DNA from: JAAYAE01 sp963678395
Lineage (GTDB): Bacteria; Bacillota; Negativicutes; Acidaminococcales; Acidaminococcaceae
Direction: 5' to 3'
Length of the DNA stretch: 64,000 nt
Assembly (NCBI GenBank): GCA_963678395.1
Contig: OY782827.1
Coordinates: 1,178,001-1,242,000, forward strand
In this document: piece by piece, positions 57,412-64,000 of the stretch
How the letters are laid out: each line of letters starts with the position of its first letter
How positions within the stretch are numbered: position 1 is the first letter of the stretch
Notes under the pieces: model-generated
What the model saw: the letters and a program-made list of their open reading frames with translations, nothing else
The model's database searches: none
Told to the model about the DNA's origin: nothing
Translations under genes and position numbers: made by a program

Positions 57412-57440
57412 ATTATATTCATTCCTATTAAGCAAGTCAA
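57412..57440 (-). promoter_or_regulatory. Promoter of the nifH-like/cobN-like operon
   Basis: Minus-strand TTGACT, 17 bp, TATAAT just upstream of riboswitch 3. Confidence 0.8.
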
Positions 57441-57453
57441 GAGATTTCAAAAA

Positions 57454-57487
57454 AGTAAACCCGTTAGTTAGAACTAACGGGTTTACT
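57454..57487 (-). terminator. Terminator of receptor 4 remnant
   Basis: A perfect 16-bp stem (AGTAAACCCGTTAGTT and complement) followed by TTTTTT on the minus strand, 15 bp after the receptor stop. Confidence 0.9.
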
Positions 57488-57501
57488 AAAGCTCAAGTAT
57501 T

Positions 57502-58040
57502 TTAGAATTTATATTCCATCCCCAAAATAAAGTTCCGTGAGGGCATGGGATAATAGTAATTCGCTGTATTATCCCATCCATAGGCATTAGCAATATCCTC
57601 GTACGCAGCATTGTTTATATTGTTAAATTGCGCAAAAAGTTTCATGTTTTTATTTATTTTGTATTGCGCTCCCAAATCTAAAGTAGCATAACTGCTGGCG
57701 GTATAACGAGTTGTGCTTTGTCCTGTAGCGGCACGCAGTGTTAAATCTGCTACTAACTTAGCATTTTCATAACGAACTCCTGCTCTATAAATATTGGGTT
57801 TTATGGTATTATCACTGCTAAATCCACTGCCGGTATCTTTTTCCACATACAGATAGGTATAAGAAGTATTTAAGCTCCAATTCTTGCTAAGTTTATGATT
57901 AACAGAAAGTTCAATACCATGTCGTTTCTCTGCATCAATATTTTCAAGGGTATAATCAGTATTATTAGCGTTATGTTCCCACTCAATACTTTTCCCAGAT
58001 ACTAATAGTAAGCTAACGAATTAACATAAAATTTACCTGT
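57502..58040 (-). pseudogene. TonB-dependent receptor 4, C-terminal remnant
   Basis: About 170 codons of a receptor barrel: KSIEWEHNANNTDYTLENID, RHGIELSVNHKLSKNW, LDLGAQYKINKNMKLFAQF and the terminal NFILGMEYKF. The frame shifts near 58008, after GKFYVNSLAYY, and ends at a stop close to 58040. Signal peptide, TonB box, plug and most of the barrel are gone; an orphan promoter sits immediately upstream, which suggests one deletion from the 5' leader into the barrel. Confidence 0.87.
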
Positions 58041-58042
58041 TA

Positions 58043-58071
58043 ATTATATGCATTAACATTAAGCAAGTCAA
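58043..58071 (-). promoter_or_regulatory. Orphan promoter duplicated from the riboswitch 3 promoter
   Basis: Minus-strand TTGACT, 17 bp, TATAAT. The surrounding sequence (AAGCAAGTCAA in + orientation and flanks) closely resembles the promoter at 57412-57440, but here no riboswitch follows; the receptor 4 remnant does. Confidence 0.7.
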
Positions 58072-58146
58072 CACGAAAAAATACCACAAGCTAAGTACCG
58101 TACTATAGCCAATGCTCTGCACATAGTTACTAACTAGCTTATGATA

Positions 58147-58932
58147 TTATATTTTTATCAAATCTAGTGGTAATATTGCCTGCATACCATTGCTAGCAAT
58201 AAAAGTATCTGCTTTAACTTTAAAAACATCTTTTAATAATTGATCTGTAATGACTTCCCGTGGTTCGCCTACTTTGACAATTCTTCCAGCTTTCATTACA
58301 GCAATACGTTGTGAATACTGCAATGCATGATTCAAATCATGTAAAACCATAACTACAGTCAGCCCCAACTCTTGATTTAGTTTTTTTAGCAACTGCATAA
58401 CTTCTAGCTGATGACAAATATCTAAATATGTAGTTGGTTCATCTAAAAGCAAGACTTGTGGTCTTTGGGCCAAAGCCATAGCAATCCAAGCCCTTTGCCG
58501 TTCTCCTCCGGACAAAGTAGCCAACAACCGTTTCTTCATTTGTATCATACTTGTTTGCGCTAGCGCCCAAGCAACTTGTTCGTCATCTTCTTTATTATTG
58601 CTCGAATACCACGAACGATAAGGAAAACGCCCTAATTTAACTAAATCGTAAACGGTTAAATCAGGGGGAGCCTCTGGATCTTGTGTTAAAATTGCCAGAC
58701 GCCGAGCAAACTGCCGATGACTAAAACTTTGTACATTAGCTCCCTCAAACTCTACAGAACCTTTTTTGCAAGAATTAATTCTAGCCACCGTCTTTAGCAA
58801 AGTACTTTTTCCGCATCCGTTAGGTCCTATTACAGCAAGGACTTCACCTTGTATAATATTTAACGTCATATCTTGCAAAATTGTTTTTTTCGCTAATTCT
58901 ACAGTTATATTTTTTATATCAATAATTCCCAT
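58147..58932 (-). CDS. BtuD/FecE-like ABC ATP-binding protein
   Basis: About 261 residues. Walker A GPNGCGKST, Q-loop TQDPEAPPDLTVYDLVKLGR, signature LSGGERQRAWIAMALAQ and Walker B VLLLDEPTTYLD fit the cobalamin/heme/siderophore class. The ATG at 58932 follows AAGGAGGG and overlaps the permease stop. It is the only ATPase of this class in the window and may serve both permeases. Intact. Confidence 0.93.
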   Translation of the reverse strand: MGIIDIKNITVELAKKTILQDMTLNIIQGEVLAVIGPNGCGKSTLLKTVARINSCKKGSVEFEGANVQSFSHRQFARRLAILTQDPEAPPDLTVYDLVKLGRFPYRSWYSSNNKEDDEQVAWALAQTSMIQMKKRLLATLSGGERQRAWIAMALAQRPQVLLLDEPTTYLDICHQLEVMQLLKKLNQELGLTVVMVLHDLNHALQYSQRIAVMKAGRIVKVGEPREVITDQLLKDVFKVKADTFIASNGMQAILPLDLIKI

Positions 58933-58945
58933 TAAAGCTCCCTCC

Positions 58946-59959
58946 TTAGTAAAAATAAGAAGAATGGGCTCCAATAAAAGCCATAATAATTCCCACCGGT
59001 AATTCAATGGGCGAAAAAACAACTCTAGCAAAGGTATCACTCAAAGTTACAACGCCAACCCCTAACAGTGCTGATGCCGGTAATAAAAATCTATAGTCAG
59101 ACCCAATTAAAAGTCTAGCCGCATGTGGGACAATAAGCCCTACAAATCCCAATAATCCTACTACGCTAACTGCGCTAGCCGCCAAAAGTGCTGCTACGGC
59201 AGTCAAAGCTATGCGAACAAATTCTACATTAACGCCAAGCCCTCTAGCCATCTCATCACCTAATTGCAGAATATTTAGATACCGTGCCCCTAGTAAAGCC
59301 AAAATTAAACCTACAAGTGCATAAGGCCAAATAATTGTCACCTGTGGCCAACTGCGGGCAGCTAGGCCACCTACCATCCACATCAATGCACCATGGACTC
59401 TATCGCTATAAAAAATCATTAAACCGGAAATTCCTGAACCTAGAAAAGAAGCCACCGCTACCCCTGCCAAAATAACACGCACAGGTTTAATGCCATTTTT
59501 CCAAGCAAAAATATAAATGCAGATAGCTGCACCCATAGCTCCTAGAAAAGCTATAGGCGTAATTAAATATTCCATTGACGGAAATAAAATCATAATTACA
59601 ACTCCTGCTAAACCTGCTCCGGAAGAAATTCCTATAATATGTGGGTCAGCCAACGGATTGCGCATGACGGCCTGCAAAATTGCACCGGACAAGGCTAAAT
59701 TAACACCGACCAAAGCTCCGACAATAGTACGCGGCATACGAATATTCCATATAATTTGGCTGCTAGCCGAATTTATAGGCGACTGCAATATATTAATTAT
59801 GTCACTAATAGAAATATTCATACTGCCTTTTGTTAAGCTCAAAAAAACGCCCAAAATTGCTAGTACAGCAAAAAACACTAGAACACCCATACGCCATATA
59901 TTACGTGAAATTCCATAACGTTCAGCTGTTCCAACAGTGTCGGTAGCATTACTTTTCAT
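58946..59959 (-). CDS. FecCD/BtuC-family ABC permease, C-terminal frameshift
   Basis: About 337 residues with IWNIRMPRTIVGALVGVNLA, QAVMRNPLADPHIIGISSGA and GFVGLIVPHAARLLIGSDYR. One C appears missing in GGG (58966-58968), so the protein ends AHSSYFY, while the alternative frame reads FFLFLLRREL and stops at 58932 in a TAATG overlap with the ATPase start. Only the last dozen residues change, so function may survive. ATG at 59959 overlaps the binding protein stop. Confidence 0.9.
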   Translation of the reverse strand: MKSNATDTVGTAERYGISRNIWRMGVLVFFAVLAILGVFLSLTKGSMNISISDIINILQSPINSASSQIIWNIRMPRTIVGALVGVNLALSGAILQAVMRNPLADPHIIGISSGAGLAGVVIMILFPSMEYLITPIAFLGAMGAAICIYIFAWKNGIKPVRVILAGVAVASFLGSGISGLMIFYSDRVHGALMWMVGGLAARSWPQVTIIWPYALVGLILALLGARYLNILQLGDEMARGLGVNVEFVRIALTAVAALLAASAVSVVGLLGFVGLIVPHAARLLIGSDYRFLLPASALLGVGVVTLSDTFARVVFSPIELPVGIIMAFIGAHSSYFY

Positions 59960-60908
59960 TAACAAAAGCCTCCGGATATATTTTTTGTGCCATATACTTA
60001 ATAGCAGCCGGATAATTTAAACCTGGGTTAAGCAGGAAGTATTTCTCCGGTAAAACATAAAATCTATCGTTTTTTACCGCATCAAGAGAACTCCATGCTG
60101 GATTACTAGTCACGTCTTCTTTCATGCGTTTTTCAATATCATTACCACTACCCATAGAGGTAAGAAAAATTATATTAGGATTGCATCTAACCAATTCCTC
60201 AATACTATATGGTACTTTACTGCCTTTGAGCTCTGCTGTTCCGCGTTTTGCAACATTTTCAAAGCCCAGCATTTTAGCGACACCTCCTGCTATTGAATTA
60301 TCTAGTTCCACTGTCACATTTTTTGCCGTAGCATACAAAATGACTACTGTTTTATTTTCCTTAGGCAATTTGCGTAATACATCCTGTACTTCATTATCCA
60401 ACTTAGCAATTACTTCATTTCCTTTAGTTTCAGTGCCTGCAATTTGCGACATAAGGTGAAGTTTAGATTTTACGTCTGCAAAGCTTTTGATACTCAGCAT
60501 GAGCACCGGTATATTATTAGATTCCAATAATTGAATATATTTATCATGTTGTCCCGCTACTGCCAGTACACAATCAGGCTTTAGTGCAACTACCTTCTCT
60601 ATATTAAGTCCGGTAGTAACACCTACTTCAGGCAAATCTTTGTATTTATCAGGTATACTGCCAACTTTTGTGCTAACACGCCCTACCAATTTTATATCTA
60701 CTGCTGCCAAAAGGTTTAAATCAGAACCAGCTAAGGCAACTATGCGTTCTGGCTTTTGGGGCAAAACAACTTTACGCCCTTCATCATCAGTAACAGTTAA
60801 ATAGGCTTGTCCATTATTCGTTATATTTTGTTCAGCCTTAGGTCCACAGCCACTAAGAACAAGAATAGCTATAATAAATACCGCAAAGAAAGCAATCTTT
60901 TTTTTCAA
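59949..60908 (-). CDS. BtuF/FecB-like metal-chelate-binding lipoprotein
   Basis: 319 residues with lipobox LVLSGCGPK, PQKPERIVALAGSDLNLLAA, VALKPDCVLAVAGQHDKY and a C-terminal NYPAAIKYMAQKIYPEAF. First gene of a three-gene importer with its own promoter and no riboswitch. Candidate ligands are cobalamin, heme or siderophores. Intact. Confidence 0.9.
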   Translation of the reverse strand: MKKKIAFFAVFIIAILVLSGCGPKAEQNITNNGQAYLTVTDDEGRKVVLPQKPERIVALAGSDLNLLAAVDIKLVGRVSTKVGSIPDKYKDLPEVGVTTGLNIEKVVALKPDCVLAVAGQHDKYIQLLESNNIPVLMLSIKSFADVKSKLHLMSQIAGTETKGNEVIAKLDNEVQDVLRKLPKENKTVVILYATAKNVTVELDNSIAGGVAKMLGFENVAKRGTAELKGSKVPYSIEELVRCNPNIIFLTSMGSGNDIEKRMKEDVTSNPAWSSLDAVKNDRFYVLPEKYFLLNPGLNYPAAIKYMAQKIYPEAFVNEK

Positions 60909-60956
60909 TTTTAAGATCTCCTTTTAATAGTAATAGGTGCTATTTCAACCGAACTT

Positions 60957-60985
60957 ACAATAGCATATACCAATCTTTTAGTCAA
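60957..60985 (-). promoter_or_regulatory. Promoter of the BtuFCD-like operon
   Basis: Minus-strand TTGACT, 17 bp, TATTGT, about 50 bp upstream of the binding protein start. Confidence 0.65.
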
Positions 60986-61070
60986 TAAAGTTCAAGTAAT
61001 ATCTATTAAATATTGTTTGTGCAATTCTTTTTACTTTATACCCTAAACATTAACTTTTTCTCTATTTACA

Positions 61071-61099
61071 TTGTAGTGAACAACATACTTTGTTATACT
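61071..61099 (+). promoter_or_regulatory. Promoter of the DUF896 gene
   Basis: TTGTAG, 17 bp, TATACT on the plus strand, 29 bp before the start codon. Confidence 0.55.
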
Positions 61100-61127
61100 T
61101 TCCATATATATATAAAGGAGTGCTTAA

Positions 61128-61316
61128 ATGGATATGAAGGAATTAATTCCGAGAATTAATGAATTGGCCAAAAAAAAGCGTACCATCGGCCTAAATAACG
61201 CAGAACAAAAAGAACAAGAAACCCTTTATAAAGAATACTTGGCACTAATACGTGGCCAAGTAAAAGGGCAATTGGACAATATTGAAATAGTAGAAACCCC
61301 ACCGGTAAAACACTAG
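61128..61316 (+). CDS. DUF896 (YnzC-family) small protein
   Basis: 62 residues: LIPRINELAKKKRTIGLN and LYKEYLALIRGQVKGQLDNI are the helical-hairpin signature of the DUF896 family of small cytoplasmic Firmicute proteins. The RBS AAAGGAG is good. Function unknown. Its stop overlaps the GTG start of the pseudouridine synthase gene. Confidence 0.9.
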   Translation: MDMKELIPRINELAKKKRTIGLNNAEQKEQETLYKEYLALIRGQVKGQLDNIEIVETPPVKH

Positions 61317-62182
61317 TGGAAATTTTTGTTTTAGCCAAAAATGCTAAACCCATGCACTTGAAACAGTTTTTAGCGAGCCATAACATATCTTCCATTATTT
61401 ACAAAAAGCTCAAACTATTAGGCTGTCTTTGGGTTAATAATAAGCCTCCCATGAGTAATATACTTTTAGAACCGGGGTCTGTTGTAGCCTTTGACTACTT
61501 GGAAGAGCCCTCAACCGTTCTTCCAGAACAAGGTTCTTTGAAAATTATATAGGAAGACGAGTATCTACTTATCGTAAATAAAGCGGCTGGAATGCTAGTT
61601 CATCCTACTACTAAAAATATGACAGGCACCTTAGCAAACTTAATAGCCGGTTATTATAAAATATCTGGAATTAATGCAGGAATGCATCCAGTATCGCGTT
61701 TGGACAAAAATACATCAGGTCTAGTTTTATTCGCTAAAAAGGGTTATATTCAGTTCGCTTTCACACTTCACCCACCCCACAAAGAATATTTAGGCTTAGT
61801 AGATGGAACTCCTGCTGAACCTTGTGGTACAATTTCTGTTCCTATTTCCAGAAAACCAGGGAGCATCATTGAACGTGAAGTGAATCAAAAAACCGGTAAA
61901 TATGCTCGCACCGATTATTATGTTATTAAAGCCTACAAAGACCTTGCTCTGGTAAGATTTGTTTTGCATACAGGCCGAACACATCAAATTCGTGTCCATG
62001 CTGCACATTTAGGCTACCCTCTACATGATGACAATCTCTATGGTAAAAAAGGCCCGCAGGGACGTCATTGTCTCCACGCCAATCGTCTTCGTTTTGAGCA
62101 TCCAATAACGCATAAGAACATAGATGTATCCTGTGTCTTACCCTCTGATATGCTGAAAATAATTAATCTGCATAAAGCCTAA
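61316..62182 (+). pseudogene. RluD-family pseudouridine synthase with in-frame TAG
   Basis: 289 codons. An S4-like N-terminal region is followed by the catalytic domain with DEYLLIVNKAAGMLVHPTT, the catalytic-aspartate motif HPVSRLDKNTSGLVLFAK and HTGRTHQIRVHAAHLGYPL. TAG at 61550-61552 separates GSLKII from EDEYLLIVNK in the same frame; homologues typically have Tyr there. An internal ATG at 61592 follows, but it would lack the start of the catalytic domain. Such enzymes modify 23S rRNA or tRNA uridines. Confidence 0.9.
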
Positions 62183-62240
62183 CGCAAAGAAAGTTTATAT
62201 GGTATAATTAGTGGACAAAGACTTAAAAGGAGGAAATAAA

Positions 62241-63170
62241 ATGCCATTTGTAACATCAACCGAAATGTTTAAAAAAGCTTATACTGGGAAATACGCTGTA
62301 GGTGCTTTTAATGTAAACAACATGGAAATTATTCAAGGAATAGTAGACTCTGCTAAAGCCGAGCAATCTCCTCTCATTTTGCAAGTATCTGCTGGTGCCC
62401 GTAAATATGCCAAACATATTTACTTAGTAAAATTGGTAGAAGCTGCTATGGAAGATACCGATCTACCAATTTGCTTGCACTTAGATCATGGTGCTGATTT
62501 TGAAATATGTAAATCTTGTGTAGATGGTGGCTTCACTTCCGTTATGATTGATGGTTCAAAATATCCTTTTGAAGAAAATATTGAATTAACTAAACGCGTT
62601 GTAGACTATGCCCATAACAAAGGAGTAGTTGTAGAAGCTGAGCTTGGTAAATTGGCCGGAGTTGAAGATGCCGTCAAAGTTAATTCCAAGGATGCTACTT
62701 ACACCGATCCTGATCAGGCTGTAGAATTTGTTGAAAGAACAGGTGTTGATTCACTAGCTATAGCCATAGGCACCAGCCATGGAGCATACAAATTTAAAGG
62801 CAAACCAGAATTGGATTTTGCTCGTTTAGAAAAAATAACTAATTTGTTACCTGGCTTCCCACTAGTATTACATGGTGCTTCTACTGTTTTACAGGAATTT
62901 GTAGCTAAATGCAATGAATTTGGTGGTAAAATTGACGGTGCGCAAGGTTGCCCTGAAGATATGCTTTTGCGTGCCAGCACATATGGTGTATGTAAAATTA
63001 ATATTGATACAGACCTGCGTTTGGCAATGACGGCTTCCATTCGTAAATATTTAGCAGAAAACCCTTCTGATTTTGACCCTCGTTCATACTTGAAACCTGC
63101 TCGTCAAGCAATTCAAGACATGGTTGCTCATAAAATGCGCGACGTTTTAAATTCCTCAGGTCGTTTATAA
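62241..63170 (+). CDS. Class II fructose-bisphosphate aldolase
   Basis: About 309 residues. The zinc-dependent aldolase signatures LHLDHGADFEICKSCVDGGF, VVEAELGKLAGVED, GTSHGAYKF and LVLHGAST supply the metal-binding histidines and substrate loops. It cleaves fructose 1,6-bisphosphate or a related ketose bisphosphate such as tagatose bisphosphate. The ATG at 62241 follows AAAAGGAGG; monocistronic, followed by a terminator. Intact. Confidence 0.93.
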   Translation: MPFVTSTEMFKKAYTGKYAVGAFNVNNMEIIQGIVDSAKAEQSPLILQVSAGARKYAKHIYLVKLVEAAMEDTDLPICLHLDHGADFEICKSCVDGGFTSVMIDGSKYPFEENIELTKRVVDYAHNKGVVVEAELGKLAGVEDAVKVNSKDATYTDPDQAVEFVERTGVDSLAIAIGTSHGAYKFKGKPELDFARLEKITNLLPGFPLVLHGASTVLQEFVAKCNEFGGKIDGAQGCPEDMLLRASTYGVCKINIDTDLRLAMTASIRKYLAENPSDFDPRSYLKPARQAIQDMVAHKMRDVLNSSGRL

Positions 63171-63202
63171 ACATAACTCAAAACTAAATATTGTATAAAA
63201 TA

Positions 63203-63250
63203 AAGACTTCAACTACCTATACACATAGTTAGTTGAAGCCTTTATTTTTA
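63203..63250 (+). terminator. Intrinsic terminator after aldolase
   Basis: AAAGACTTCAACTA and TAGTTGAAGCCTTT arms with a short inner stem, followed by ATTTTTA. Confidence 0.8.
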
Positions 63251-63259
63251 TCAGCACAA

Positions 63260-64000
63260 TTATAAAGTGTATTCTAAAGCCACCGTTATCCCTGCAATCG
63301 CTTCTACATCAGTATTATAACTTATGGATTTTACAATTTCAGGGTTTGTAATAAGAATTGGTGATTCTAGAGAAATTCCCTGTTCCAAAATAAAATCTCT
63401 GTCTATGGCAATTATGGGAGTACCAATTTTAACCTTTGTTCCTTGATTTACCAATTGGGTAAAACCCTGCCCATGTAAAGAAACCGTATCTAATCCTATG
63501 TGCACTAGTATTTCTACGCCATTATCTAAAGCCATGGCAAAAGCATATTTTGTCTCAGTAACAAAGCTTATTTCCCCATCACATGGTGCTAGTATCTGCG
63601 TATTAGCAACTTTTAATTCTTCTTGACCCAATGTTGCAGCCTCTTTTTTCATTAAATTATATAGAGCCTTCACTTGTGGCGTGGTTTCAAAAGGCATAAA
63701 ACTAATTTTATTAGACTCTACCATACTACTTGTTCCTGGAACATAACTAGTTTCTACAATACGCTGCACATCCTGAATTGCTTTTTCTGCTTCAACGATA
63801 GTTTTTGCTCTAATGTCTATTTCACATTCTGCATAGTCAGAAACTATATTTGCCATAAAACCGCCCTTCATAACGCCCACATTAAACGTAGTACCGGTTT
63901 CTTTATTGTTCAATTTTTGCAATTCGATAATTTTATAAGCTGGCTCTAAATTAGCCGATATCCCTTTTTCCGGTGCCGTACCGGCATGAGATGCCACCCC
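63260..64000 (-). pseudogene. M20 peptidase fused to half of a PTS EIIA domain (partial, deletion-fusion)
   Basis: The gene extends beyond the right edge. Its visible part begins inside an M20 peptidase dimerisation domain (ASHAGTAPEKGISANLEPAY, GGFMANIVSDYAECEIDIRA) and, with no stop, turns after EELKVANTQ into the second half of a glucose-type PTS EIIA domain. That half reads LAPCDGEISFVTETKYAF, then VEILVHIGLDTVSLHGQGF with the phosphorylated histidine. The peptidase C-terminal metal region and the EIIA N-terminal half are missing, and the usual assisting histidine (KHA/NHA) is KYA. I read it as an in-frame deletion joining two neighbouring genes. Confidence 0.75.

Noticed and set aside
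14362..61552. Stop codon reassignment (TAA/TAG read as amino acids)
   Set aside because: Many intact genes end in TAA or TAG at the expected length, and frameshifts, duplications and deletions occur alongside the stops, so decay or error explains them better.

Overview
The window looks like chromosomal DNA from a low-GC, outer-membrane-bearing Firmicute (Negativicutes-like). The gene content and strong AGGAGG-type ribosome binding sites are Firmicute-like: a BMP/Nup nucleoside ABC importer, a BrnQ carrier, FabK, DUF896/YnzC, and remnants of a 2-hydroxyacyl-CoA dehydratase operon. It also carries ExbB, ExbD, TonB and several TonB-dependent outer-membrane receptors, which need an outer membrane. 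The taxon is inferred from gene content only.

Layout. 1-4.3 kb: nucleoside ABC importer (minus strand). 4.4-14.6 kb: brnQ, a collapsed 2-hydroxyacyl-CoA dehydratase/thiolase region, fabK, assorted small genes and a broken M20 peptidase. 14.7-20 kb: AbgT transporter behind a structured leader, asparaginase, nitroreductase, RlmI-like methyltransferase. 20-31.1 kb: a carbon-phosphorus lyase operon in the order phnG-H-I-J-K-M-L-D-C-E-E plus a PHP/inositol-monophosphatase fusion, preceded by three TTAACA repeats at 11-bp spacing that look like a PhoP box. 31.3-34.7 kb: sfsA and an insertion-sequence island (two IS200/IS605-type tnpA genes flanking one IS3-family element with a 5-bp target duplication). 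34.7-45.8 kb: TonB-dependent receptors, a binding protein, a membrane Fe-S protein and tonB-exbD-exbB, with two cobalamin riboswitches. 45.9-47.1 kb: MerR-type regulator and a small repeat protein. 47.1-57.4 kb: an operon behind a third cobalamin riboswitch that encodes NifH-, NifD- and NifK-like proteins, a binding protein, a FecCD/BtuC-type permease, a 1235-residue CobN-like chelatase subunit and a radical SAM protein. 57.5-60.9 kb: remnant of a fourth receptor and a complete BtuFCD-like importer. 61-64 kb: DUF896, RluD-like, class II aldolase and a peptidase/EIIA fusion.

The most interesting system is the 47-57 kb operon. A BchL/N/B-like reductase set plus a CobN/BchH-like chelatase subunit, the protein types that act together on the chlorophyll ring, sit in a non-photosynthetic setting under a B12-responsive terminator switch with corrinoid/heme-type uptake genes. 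This suggests an uncharacterised tetrapyrrole reduction, metal-insertion or metal-removal pathway linked to cobalamin status.

A second theme is gene decay. More than 20 genes carry an in-frame stop, a homopolymer indel, a short tandem duplication, a deletion or a deletion-fusion, next to many intact neighbours. The multi-residue deletions and the 13- and 23-bp tandem duplications are hard to explain as base-calling errors, so I favour recent genome erosion, but some one-base indels could be sequencing errors.
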